Positions 1-6,398 of a stretch of DNA of 31,384 nt are shown piece by piece; within the stretch, counting starts at the first letter, position 1, and every line of letters starts with the position of its first letter. The notes under the pieces are model-generated. The model was not told the DNA's origin. It made no database searches and was given only the letters and a program-made list of their open reading frames with translations. Origin of the DNA: CAZKMM01 sp964553915. GTDB taxonomy: Bacteria; RBG-13-61-14; DRUE01. The stretch covers positions 1 through 31,384 of the forward strand of contig CAZKMM010000014.1 in the NCBI GenBank assembly GCA_964553915.1, in the 5' to 3' direction. The position numbers and the translations under genes were made by a program.

Positions 1-54
1 ATCCAGACCAAGAACAAAAATCCGGGACTTCTTCCGCCGAAATCTAAAAATCAA
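1..54 (-). CDS. N-terminal fragment of a probable alkaline-phosphatase-superfamily phosphodiesterase (cut by window edge)
   Basis: Eighteen codons are visible before the window ends. A TTG start at 54 is preceded by AGGAG (62-66) at a spacing of seven bases, and the reading frame gives a basic stretch followed by RIFVLGLD. That resembles the opening beta-strand and metal-binding Asp of type I phosphodiesterase / nucleotide pyrophosphatase proteins; the full-length homologue at 1046-2425 begins KLLIIGLD. It starts 13 bases after the nucleotidyltransferase stop, so it looks like the next gene of the sulfate-activation operon. The family call rests on a very short segment and is inference. The TTG start is chosen from the ribosome-binding site; no ATG is available in this frame. 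Confidence 0.45.
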   Translation of the reverse strand, partial: MIFRFRRKKSRIFVLGLD

Positions 55-67
55 TTACTTTCTCCTA

Positions 68-388
68 TTAACTACCAGATAGAATATCTATTTTTTGAGC
101 GAGGATTTGGTCTTTAATCAAGGGCTTAATGGTTGAATATTCTACCAGGTCAGCTTTTTTACCTAAAATCCCTTCTAATTCCAGCTTTAAACCCACAAAA
201 TCAAGAAGACTCATCTTAGCTTTACTCTCAAACTCCACCAGAATATCTATATCACTTTTCTTTTTTGCTTCCCCACGAACCACAGAGCCGAAAAGTCCTG
301 CCCGAACCACTCCGTATTTTTTCAAAACCGGAACAATTTTCGCCTTTAATTCCTTAATGACTTTTTCCTGCTCTGATTTGGCTTTCAT
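68..388 (-). CDS. Minimal nucleotidyltransferase (MNT/MntA-like)
   Basis: A 106-residue protein of the polymerase-beta-like minimal nucleotidyltransferase family. The signature GSVVRGEAKKKSDIDILVEF (about residues 34-53) supplies the GS helix and the DxD pair (SDIDIL) that binds Mg-NTP. The family transfers nucleotides, typically AMP, to a protein; many members pair with a HepT RNase as antitoxin. No HepT is seen here: the upstream neighbour is APS kinase (14-base gap) and the downstream frame starts a phosphodiesterase-like gene. It is therefore an orphan MNT at the end of the sulfate-activation operon. No convincing Shine-Dalgarno precedes the ATG. Its target is unknown; regulation of a neighbouring enzyme by nucleotidylation is only speculation. 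Confidence 0.8.
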   Translation of the reverse strand: MKAKSEQEKVIKELKAKIVPVLKKYGVVRAGLFGSVVRGEAKKKSDIDILVEFESKAKMSLLDFVGLKLELEGILGKKADLVEYSTIKPLIKDQILAQKIDILSGS

Positions 389-402
389 CAGAAATCTCGG
401 AT

Positions 403-1005
403 TTAAATATATCCCAGGTCTTTCAGGCGCTTTTTGATTTTCTCCTCCTCCTCTGGAGAATAATCCTCGCTGGTATCTACCGGAGGAATATAGCCCATCA
501 GCTCCAGAGTGCGGATGATTTTATTCACACTTTCTTCCACTGATTCCTTATCGGTCTCGCAGATTATTTCTGGATTGTCCGGTGGTTCGTAGGGGTCATC
601 AATTCCGGTAAAGTTTTTAATTTCTCCCCGAAGTGCCTTGGCATAAAGCCCTTTGGGGTCTCGCTCTTTTAAAACCTCAATCGGGCACTTACAATAAACC
701 TCCACAAATCTTCCAATCAACTCTCGGTTCTCTTCCCGAATTTTTTTATAGGGGGAAATTGCTGAAGCAATTGCTACCACATCATTTCTGGTAAGAATAT
801 GACACACCCAGCCAATTCTCCGGATGTTCTCATCCCGGTCTTCTTTAGAAAATCCCAACCCTTTGCTCAAATGCTGGCGGATAATATCTCCGTCCAGCAC
901 CTCAACCTTCATTCCCCTCTCTAATAAAATTTCCTCCACCTTTCTCGCTAAGGTGGTCTTGCCCGAGCCAGACATACCAGTAAACCAGAGCGTAAACCCC
1001 TTCAT
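403..1005 (-). CDS. cysC: Adenylylsulfate (APS) kinase
   Basis: Phosphorylates adenosine 5'-phosphosulfate with ATP to give PAPS, the universal sulfuryl donor, in the cytoplasm. The 200-residue protein starts with a beta strand and the P-loop GMSGSGKTT (residues 10-18). The APS-binding and lid elements are recognisable: VLDGDIIRQHL, GFSKEDRDENIRRIGWV, FVEVYCKCPIEVLKERDPKGLY, and FTGIDDPYEPP near residue 134. The last 25 residues (SPEEEEKIKKRLKDLGYI) extend slightly past the usual kinase end and may form a terminal helix. AGGAGG lies seven bases before the ATG. It is downstream of the phosphodiesterase (40-base gap) and of ATP sulfurylase, so the two activation steps are co-transcribed. No PAPS reductase or cysDN is in the window. 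Family assignment is secure. Confidence 0.96.
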   Translation of the reverse strand: MKGFTLWFTGMSGSGKTTLARKVEEILLERGMKVEVLDGDIIRQHLSKGLGFSKEDRDENIRRIGWVCHILTRNDVVAIASAISPYKKIREENRELIGRFVEVYCKCPIEVLKERDPKGLYAKALRGEIKNFTGIDDPYEPPDNPEIICETDKESVEESVNKIIRTLELMGYIPPVDTSEDYSPEEEEKIKKRLKDLGYI

Positions 1006-1045
1006 TCCTTCGCCTCCTGAAAAAAATTTTTAAATATTTTAATAG

Positions 1046-2425
1046 CTAAATTAAAGATTTTCCAATCATATCTTCTGGAGGTTCAATCCCGAAAAACTTA
1101 AGCACCGAAGGAGCAATATCATAAATGGAATAAACCTCTTTTACTTCTTTTAATTTTTCTGGCGAAATATCCCAGATAAAAATCCCCTCCTGAGCGTGAT
1201 TGGCATCGTCCGGTCCAGTATCATTCTCATAAAGATGCACCGAGCCCACCCCAACCGAGCCTGCACTTCTCCAGTTCAGGTCCCCAAAATAAACAATTAA
1301 ATCCGGCGGAATGTTCTTAACCTCTTTATAAATTTCCTCCGGCTTGAATACTTTGGTGCCAATGTTCTTTCCTTCCTCGTCTTCAATTGCTTCAAAAGCA
1401 GATTTTACTTCATCACGGAATTTCTCATATTCTTCCTGGGGAATCTGTCCGAGAGGCTCCCTGCCTTTAACATTGAAAAAGATTCTCGCATAATATCCGC
1501 CTTCTCCCCAGATAAGGGTATGCTCCCAATCAATCATCTCCATTTCCAGCCGGGTCATTTCTTTGGGCTGGTCTTTGAGCTTGAGCCAGCCCATTTTCTG
1601 GAGCCACTCATTAACGCAGATGGCTCCTTCCATCCGCTTGGCACCGTGGTCTGATACCACCATCACCGAGGTCTTATCATCCAGCTCATTTAACAGTTTG
1701 CCGATCTGTTCATCAATGTATTTATAGTAGTCAGGAATTGCGGTTTCATATTTATTTCCCGGCTCATAAAGACGGTGCTCTTTATCAAAAAATCTCCAGA
1801 ACCCATGATGAATTCGGTCAATCCCCATCTCTACCATTATGGCAAAGGGGAATTCATCTTTTTTGTAAAAATGCTGAAAGGCTTTAAATCTTCGTTCAGT
1901 CATCAGGTAAATTTGTTCCAATAGCCAATCCTTGTTCTCAGTGCGGAAATCCTTAACATCTATGATATAATCTCCGTCTGCTGCCTGATCCAGCTCTGCT
2001 TTTATCTCATCCGGCCAGGTGTATTGAACATCTTTGCTCGGAGTAAGAAAACTGGCAACTAAAATCCCGTTTAAAGGCTTGGGGGGATAGGTTTGGGGAA
2101 CTCCGAAAATTAAAGCTGGAATTCGCTTGCGGTTAAGATAATTCCAGACTGTCTTTTCCTTAACATATTTGGCATTGGCAAAATACAATTTTTCATATTC
2201 ATAGCTTGCCCGGTTCCGGAAACCATAAATTCCGAGTTGCCCTCCATCTTTGCTGGTCATCATAGAGGTCCAGGCAGGAACCGTAATTGGAGGAATCGTG
2301 GAATAAAGCTTTGCTTTTATCCCTTTTTCCCAGAGGGAGCGGAGATTGGGAAGCTCACCCGCAAACTGCTCAAAAACCAGCTGAGGGGTGGCACAGTCCA
2401 AGCCGATTATTAAGAGCTTTTCCAT
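1046..2425 (-). CDS. Alkaline-phosphatase-superfamily type I phosphodiesterase / nucleotide pyrophosphatase
   Basis: A 459-residue metal-dependent hydrolase. Expected catalytic residues are visible: Asp10 in IIGLDCATP, the nucleophile Thr53 in VPAWTSMMTS, the Asp/His pair in MGIDRIHHGFW, the SDHG motif (MVVSDHGAKRMEG) and a late metal His in NHAQEGIFIW. The family cleaves phosphodiester or pyrophosphate bonds of nucleotides and related esters; some relatives act on sulfate or phosphonate esters. No signal peptide is seen, so it is probably cytoplasmic. It lies between sat (4-base gap, its Shine-Dalgarno overlapping the sat stop) and cysC, which makes it part of the sulfate-activation operon. 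Possible roles are sulfonucleotide turnover or hydrolysis of a sulfated or phosphorylated polymer precursor. The substrate cannot be read from the sequence. Confidence 0.85.
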   Translation of the reverse strand: MEKLLIIGLDCATPQLVFEQFAGELPNLRSLWEKGIKAKLYSTIPPITVPAWTSMMTSKDGGQLGIYGFRNRASYEYEKLYFANAKYVKEKTVWNYLNRKRIPALIFGVPQTYPPKPLNGILVASFLTPSKDVQYTWPDEIKAELDQAADGDYIIDVKDFRTENKDWLLEQIYLMTERRFKAFQHFYKKDEFPFAIMVEMGIDRIHHGFWRFFDKEHRLYEPGNKYETAIPDYYKYIDEQIGKLLNELDDKTSVMVVSDHGAKRMEGAICVNEWLQKMGWLKLKDQPKEMTRLEMEMIDWEHTLIWGEGGYYARIFFNVKGREPLGQIPQEEYEKFRDEVKSAFEAIEDEEGKNIGTKVFKPEEIYKEVKNIPPDLIVYFGDLNWRSAGSVGVGSVHLYENDTGPDDANHAQEGIFIWDISPEKLKEVKEVYSIYDIAPSVLKFFGIEPPEDMIGKSLI

Positions 2426-2429
2426 TAAA

Positions 2430-3587
2430 CTACTCCTGTTCCATTTCCTTCATTGCTTCTATTAAAATTTCTGCCACTTCTGGTCTGGTAAGCTCCTGCG
2501 GAGGCATCTCACCTTTCCGAAGCATCTCCCTTACCCTGGTGCCGGAAAGGGAGATATGGTCTTCGCCCGGATGGGGACAGGTTTTGGCAGAAGCCATTCC
2601 CTGGCACTTTTTGCAATAAAAGGCGTTGTCAAAAAACAGGGGAGTAATCCCAATTTCTTCTGGCTCAAACTCCTGAAAAATGTAATGAGCATCAAAGGGT
2701 CCGTAAAAATTCCCCACCCCGGCGTGGTCTCTGCCGACAATAAAATGAGTACAGCCATAATTTTTCCGGCAAAGCGAGTGAAAGATTGCCTCTCTTGGTC
2801 CGGCATATCTCATTGCTGCCGGAAAAACACTTAAAGCCACCCGATTTTTGGGATAATAATTCTCCAGCAAAACCTCATAACAGCGCATTCTCACTTCTGC
2901 AGGAATGTCTCCTTTTTTGGTCTCTCCCACCAGAGGATGAATTAAAAGGGCATCTACAATTTCCATAGCACACTTTTGCAGGTATTCATGGGCACGATGA
3001 ATTGGGTTTCGGGTCTGAAAAGCTACTATTGTCTTCCAGCCCTTGGTTTTGAAAAGCACCCGGGTTTCCTTTGGGTCAAGCCACCATCTTTCAAATCTCG
3101 GGTCTCGCTTTCGCTGAAATAACCATACCTGCCCGCCCAGATAAACATCAGAAATAGAATCCAAATATTTAACCCCGGGATGAGCCGGGTCTGTGGTCTG
3201 AAGCACCCGGTCTGCTTCCAGCTCCTTATCCACCTTATACTTATCTTCCACCTGCATAATTGCGATCGGCTCTCCATCTGGAGAGCAGAGCGCTATTTCC
3301 TTATCCAACGGATATTTATCCGGCTCTTCTTTGCAGGATAAAACCACCGGAAGGCTCCAGACCAATCCGGTCTTAAGCCTCATAAAATCCCGCACACTTT
3401 CATAATCCTCTCTGCCCATAAACCCTTCCAGGGGACTCATTGCCCCACAGGCAATCATATCCAGGTCAGAAAGTTCCCGGGCATTTAAAACCAACCTGGG
3501 AAGGGATTGAGCCTTTTCTCTTAACTCCTCTGCTTTTTCTCCTTCTGTAAGCCGATTAACTAATCTACCCCCATGTGGAGCTATCAT
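2430..3587 (-). CDS. sat: Sulfate adenylyltransferase (ATP sulfurylase)
   Basis: Joins sulfate and ATP to form APS and pyrophosphate. The 385-residue protein has the usual single-chain ATP-sulfurylase layout: a PUA-like N-terminal domain starting MIAPHGG, the nucleotide-binding QTRNPIHRAHEYL (residues 191-203) and GRDHAGVG (285-292). Near the end is a zinc-type cluster with C325, C328, C337 and nearby His residues, followed by the LSGTRVREML segment. Length and motifs fit monomeric bacterial or archaeal Sat rather than CysDN. AAAGGAG precedes the ATG. It is followed after 4 bases by the phosphodiesterase and then cysC, giving a Sat-to-PAPS operon. An extended -10 (3614-3622) in the gap to the upstream barrel gene could start this unit independently. 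Dissimilatory use cannot be excluded, but no aprAB or dsr genes are visible. Confidence 0.97.
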   Translation of the reverse strand: MIAPHGGRLVNRLTEGEKAEELREKAQSLPRLVLNARELSDLDMIACGAMSPLEGFMGREDYESVRDFMRLKTGLVWSLPVVLSCKEEPDKYPLDKEIALCSPDGEPIAIMQVEDKYKVDKELEADRVLQTTDPAHPGVKYLDSISDVYLGGQVWLFQRKRDPRFERWWLDPKETRVLFKTKGWKTIVAFQTRNPIHRAHEYLQKCAMEIVDALLIHPLVGETKKGDIPAEVRMRCYEVLLENYYPKNRVALSVFPAAMRYAGPREAIFHSLCRKNYGCTHFIVGRDHAGVGNFYGPFDAHYIFQEFEPEEIGITPLFFDNAFYCKKCQGMASAKTCPHPGEDHISLSGTRVREMLRKGEMPPQELTRPEVAEILIEAMKEMEQE

Positions 3588-3613
3588 TTTCTTCTCCTTT
3601 AAAAAATCGTGCT

Positions 3614-3622
3614 ATTTTATCA
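3614..3622 (-). promoter_or_regulatory. Extended -10 promoter candidate for the sat operon
   Basis: Read on the minus strand, the short gap between the barrel gene and sat holds TG-A-TAAAAT, an extended -10 element about 27 bases before the sat ATG. No good -35 is seen at normal spacing, which is tolerated by extended -10 promoters. Prediction from pattern only. Confidence 0.4.
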
Positions 3623-3635
3623 AATCTTTGGGAAA

Positions 3636-4442
3636 CTAAAAATTAACTCCTAAAGATACCAAGAACCCGCTCTGATGATTAGAAACTTTCAAATATCCAT
3701 CTTCATCTTCTTCCCCGGTTTCCAGCCGGGACTCCAGATACCGATATCCCACCCCGGCAAAAAGGTATTTCCATTTGAAGCTGAAACCAATTTCTAAATC
3801 TGTATAGCTTGCCATAACGTCCTGAATCTCCAATCCAATCCATCCAATTTTCCCCCAAATTCCCACTCCATAACCAATCACATAATCCCCTGCCAGCCCA
3901 ATCACCGGGATAGGGACAGAAATGGTTTCTTTGGCGCTCTGGTCAATTTTTTCCGATTTCAGCTCTACTCCCAGGTCAAAATATTCCACCCCAATTAAAG
4001 GACCGATTCCGCCCCGCTCACTGGCAAAAGGCAGAAACTGGTAATAAAACGAGAACCGGTCCGCCACCAGATAGGTCTTGACATCTACAGTAAACTCCTC
4101 TCCAGCAAAATCCAGCTCCTCAGGAAGAATATCAATATCTCCCCGATACCGACATTGATAATAAGAAAGAATCAGCCGGTTCCGCTTGCTTGGACGAGCC
4201 CAAAGCTCAATTTCCCAGACCGAGCTCGGCGTGTTAATATCTAAATCATCTACAAAATCTACCGTCTCACCAATTAACTTTCCATCTTCTTCTTCTACCG
4301 CCTTGACAATCCCAGAATAATCTGAGCTCCAGTAATTCCCTCTAAGAGTCACCCGCCAGTGCTCAGTGCCCCAGTCCTTGGCAGTCTGTCCGAATAAACC
4401 CAGAGGAAGAAAAAAGAAAAGAAAGAGAATAGTTCTCTTCAT
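3636..4442 (-). CDS. Outer-membrane beta-barrel protein, function unknown
   Basis: A 268-residue exported protein. Residues 1-18 form a signal peptide (KR, a Phe/Leu-rich core, then LFG before Gln19). The rest is rich in alternating hydrophobic/polar strands with Tyr, Trp and Gly, for example WRVTLRGNYWSSDYSG, NRLILSYYQCRYRGDIDI and KYLFAGVGYRYLESRLETG. It ends SLGVNF, with the C-terminal Phe typical of strands recognised by the BAM machinery. It is probably a small outer-membrane barrel of roughly 10-12 strands. AAGGAGGTGA precedes the ATG. It lies immediately upstream of sat on the same strand (48-base gap), so it may be co-transcribed with the sulfate-activation genes. No specific ligand or family name is recognised. 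Confidence 0.75.
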   Translation of the reverse strand: MKRTILFLFFFLPLGLFGQTAKDWGTEHWRVTLRGNYWSSDYSGIVKAVEEEDGKLIGETVDFVDDLDINTPSSVWEIELWARPSKRNRLILSYYQCRYRGDIDILPEELDFAGEEFTVDVKTYLVADRFSFYYQFLPFASERGGIGPLIGVEYFDLGVELKSEKIDQSAKETISVPIPVIGLAGDYVIGYGVGIWGKIGWIGLEIQDVMASYTDLEIGFSFKWKYLFAGVGYRYLESRLETGEEDEDGYLKVSNHQSGFLVSLGVNF

Positions 4443-4469
4443 CCCTCACCTCCTTTTTTACTGTTTTTT

Positions 4470-4498
4470 ATTTTAAGATATAAAAAGAGTTTTGAAAA
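4470..4498 (-). promoter_or_regulatory. Sigma-70-type promoter candidate for the beta-barrel gene
   Basis: Minus strand: -35 TTTTCA (4493-4498), 17-base spacer, -10 TAAAAT (4470-4475). Transcription would begin near 4463, giving a leader of about 20 bases that contains the strong Shine-Dalgarno. Confidence 0.45.
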
Positions 4499-4534
4499 GT
4501 CTTACCAATTATGTCCTTGATTTTTAGATGCAGG

Positions 4535-4717
4535 CTATTTTTCAGAAAGGTGCTTTTGGTATATCTCCAAAAGTCGCTTGATGGGAATGATATGAATTCT
4601 TTTACATCTCCGGCATTTGATCTCTACCGTCTCTGGAGAAATCTTGCAGAGCAGGTTCCCGCATTCACATCTCTCCTCAATCAGCTTTCTACTCTCCTCG
4701 GTTTGCTCGTCTTTCAT
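4535..4717 (-). CDS. Com-like zinc-ribbon small protein
   Basis: A 60-residue protein with two Cys pairs, CECGNLLCKI (residues 17-26) and IEIKCRRCKR (about 31-40), set in the pattern of the phage Mu Com zinc finger (CxxC...L...IEIRCPRCK). Com regulates translation of the phage mom gene by binding its mRNA. Chromosomal homologues are common and mostly uncharacterised. The first 16 residues are charged and probably helical. The ATG is fixed by an in-frame TGA three codons upstream; there is no clear ribosome-binding site. It is divergent from the UroD-family gene at 4797 and upstream of the barrel gene. No other phage genes are nearby, so a prophage origin is not supported. A small RNA-binding or DNA-binding role is inferred. 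Confidence 0.65.
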   Translation of the reverse strand: MKDEQTEESRKLIEERCECGNLLCKISPETVEIKCRRCKRIHIIPIKRLLEIYQKHLSEK

Positions 4718-4750
4718 ATTTATTCAATCGGATAATTCCCGGCAATGATT

Positions 4751-4776
4751 AGGAATTATTTGACAAATAAATTCCT
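4751..4776. promoter_or_regulatory. Operator-like inverted repeat over the -35 of the UroD-family gene
   Basis: AGGAATTATTTG (4751-4762), a central A, then CAAATAAATTCCT (4764-4776) form a nearly perfect dyad with a one-base bulge. It covers the TTGACA -35 (4760-4765) and sits between two divergent genes (Com-like at 4717, UroD-family at 4797), the place expected for an operator. It is AT-rich, so chance symmetry is possible. Confidence 0.35.
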
Positions 4777-4787
4777 TAAAGCAAAAT
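4760..4787 (+). promoter_or_regulatory. Promoter of the UroD-family gene, near-leaderless
   Basis: TTGACA (4760-4765), 16-base spacer, CAAAAT (4782-4787). Only nine bases separate the -10 from the ATG at 4797, so the mRNA would start 2-4 bases before the start codon. No Shine-Dalgarno is present. Confidence 0.5.
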
Positions 4788-4796
4788 CGTAATCAA

Positions 4797-5894
4797 ATGC
4801 CTTTAATTGATGAGCTAAATATCTCGCCTGAGCCAGATTTTGAAGCAAGGATGAAAAAAGTCCTGCTCCGGCAAGGCGAGCCAGACCGGGTGCCTTTTTA
4901 TGAGCTGTTCGCAGATAAGCCAATTAAAGATAAAATCCTCGGCAAGCCCACCTTGCTTCCCATCCTGATTCCTCTTCCCAATGCTCGGGAGCTGGTGAAA
5001 AACGAAATTGAATTCTGGTATCGGCTCGGTTATGATTATGTTCCTGCCTGCCCGGTCTTTGGTTTCGGAATGAAAGCTCAATTTGCCCAAGACACTGCCC
5101 GGCTCTCTATGGGCTCCCGGGTCTGGATTGATGAGAGCGGAGCAGGAATTATCAAAAACCGAAAGGACTATGAAAGATTCAACTGGCCAGACCCGGACCT
5201 GGTGTCTTTTGAGCTTTTTGATGCTCTGGCTGAACATCTCCCTGAAGGAATGGTGGTATTCGGGCAGGTCTCCGGAGTGCTGGAAAATACCCTCTGGCTT
5301 TTAGGACACGAGCAGATGGCTTATCTGAGCGTGGATGACCCGGAATTACTCAAAGAAATCTTTGACCAGGTGGGCTCCCGGCTGGTTCGGATGGTGGAGA
5401 GAATGTGCCAGCGGGAATTTGTCGGAGCCATCCAGATGGGAGATGATATGGGCTTTAAAACCCAGACCATTTTAAGCCCGAAGATGCTCCGGGAATATGT
5501 CTTTCCCTGGCATAAAAAAGCAGTGGAGATTGCTCATCAGCAGGGCAAGCCTTTTATCCTTCATTCCTGCGGAAATCTGGAACAGGTAATGGAAGATATT
5601 ATTGCCCTGGGCATAGATGCCAAACATTCCTTTGAAGACCAGGTTACTCCGGTGGGCAAAGCTAAAAAGCTCTGGGGAGACCGAATTGCGATTCTGGGCG
5701 GGGTGGATGTGGACTTTCTTGCCCGGGCAACCCCGGAGCAGGTGCGGGAATATACAGAAAAGATTATCAAAGAGTGTGCTCCGGGCGGAGGCTATGCCCT
5801 GGGAACCGGAAACTCGGTTACCAACTATATCTCACCCGAAAACTACCTAATGATGCTCCAGACAGGCTGGGAGCTAGGAAAGTATCCAATTTGA
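4797..5894 (+). CDS. Uroporphyrinogen decarboxylase (URO-D) family protein, methyltransferase-like
   Basis: A 365-residue TIM-barrel protein of the URO-D superfamily, which includes HemE and the methylcobamide-dependent methyltransferases (MtaA/CmuA type). The central strand carries ILHSCGN with His256 and Cys258, two of the three zinc ligands used by the methyltransferase branch. GDDMGFKTQTILSP (about 215) and GGVDVDFLA (about 301) are family landmarks. The third ligand Cys, expected in the loop before the conserved ENY segment, is not there: that loop reads GTGNSVTNYISPENY. The HemE N-terminal RQAG-type motif is also absent, so it is not a heme-pathway decarboxylase. No corrinoid protein is adjacent. 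A methyl-transfer role is possible but unproven. It starts at an ATG with no Shine-Dalgarno, close behind a promoter. Confidence 0.75.
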   Translation: MPLIDELNISPEPDFEARMKKVLLRQGEPDRVPFYELFADKPIKDKILGKPTLLPILIPLPNARELVKNEIEFWYRLGYDYVPACPVFGFGMKAQFAQDTARLSMGSRVWIDESGAGIIKNRKDYERFNWPDPDLVSFELFDALAEHLPEGMVVFGQVSGVLENTLWLLGHEQMAYLSVDDPELLKEIFDQVGSRLVRMVERMCQREFVGAIQMGDDMGFKTQTILSPKMLREYVFPWHKKAVEIAHQQGKPFILHSCGNLEQVMEDIIALGIDAKHSFEDQVTPVGKAKKLWGDRIAILGGVDVDFLARATPEQVREYTEKIIKECAPGGGYALGTGNSVTNYISPENYLMMLQTGWELGKYPI

Positions 5895-5907
5895 TTTTTT
5901 ATTTTCC

Positions 5908-5936
5908 TTGACAAAAAATCCACAACCTTTGAAAAT
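5908..5936 (+). promoter_or_regulatory. Leaderless promoter of hicA
   Basis: Consensus TTGACA (5908-5913), 17-base spacer, GAAAAT (5931-5936). Six bases follow before the ATG at 5943, so +1 would fall on the start codon. No Shine-Dalgarno precedes hicA. Confidence 0.5.
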
Positions 5937-5942
5937 ATTTTT

Positions 5943-6179
5943 ATGTCAAAAAGTTTAAGAGGGATAAAAGGAAAAGATGCCATTAAAGTTTTTGTAAAAG
6001 CAGGAGGAGAATTAAAATCAGGAAAAGGAAATCATATAAATATTAAAATGCCAAACGGAATGATTATAACTATTCCAAAGAAAGGCGAACTTAAGGTAGG
6101 CTTACTTACTTCTGCGATCAAAAAAGCAGGATTAAGCAAAGAAGAATTCCTAAACTTACTTCAAAAAGGGAGGAACTAA
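5943..6179 (+). CDS. hicA: HicA-family toxin (mRNA interferase)
   Basis: A 78-residue protein with the dsRBD-like HicA fold, the RNA-cleaving toxin of type II HicAB modules. Visible landmarks are the opening KGKDAIKVFVKAGGEL, the catalytic-His turn KGNHINIKMPNG (residues 29-40), TIPKKGELKVGLLTSAIKKAGL and a final LSKEEFL helix. The His in GNH matches the catalytic His of the family. It precedes hicB with no intergenic base, and the hicB Shine-Dalgarno lies inside its 3' end. The gene has no Shine-Dalgarno of its own and a -10 ends six bases before the ATG, suggesting a leaderless message. The length is typical for HicA. Confidence 0.88.
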   Translation: MSKSLRGIKGKDAIKVFVKAGGELKSGKGNHINIKMPNGMIITIPKKGELKVGLLTSAIKKAGLSKEEFLNLLQKGRN

Positions 6180-6392
6180 ATGGAATATATAGTGATTATC
6201 CACAAGGCTGAAGAGGGCGGATATTGGGCAGAGGTGCCTGCTTTAGAGGGATGCTATTCACAGGGAGAGACTATAGAAGAAACCCTGAGCAATATTAAAA
6301 AAGCAATTGAAGCTCATCTTGAGGCTCTCCGCTCAGAAGGTAGGAAGATACCCAAAGATGATATTTTAATTAGCAAGGTTGAAGCAGCATAA
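6180..6392 (+). CDS. hicB: HicB-family antitoxin, short form without DNA-binding domain
   Basis: A 70-residue protein with the partial RNase H fold of HicB: EYIVIIHKAEEGGYWAEVPALEGCYSQG followed by ETIEETLSNIKKAIEAHLEAL. It should neutralise HicA by direct binding. Longer HicB proteins add a C-terminal helix-turn-helix or ribbon-helix-helix; this one stops after SKVEAA, so autoregulation would need another factor or another mechanism. The ATG immediately follows the hicA stop, with GGGAGG about six bases upstream. It ends seven bases from the convergent MFS gene. The family call is confident; activity as a toxin-antitoxin pair is inferred. Confidence 0.85.
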   Translation: MEYIVIIHKAEEGGYWAEVPALEGCYSQGETIEETLSNIKKAIEAHLEALRSEGRKIPKDDILISKVEAA

Positions 6393-6398
6393 TAGCTT

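Noticed and set aside
1..67. HepT partner for the MNT gene
   Set aside because: The only downstream frame with a ribosome-binding site reads like the start of a phosphodiesterase, not a HEPN-domain protein.
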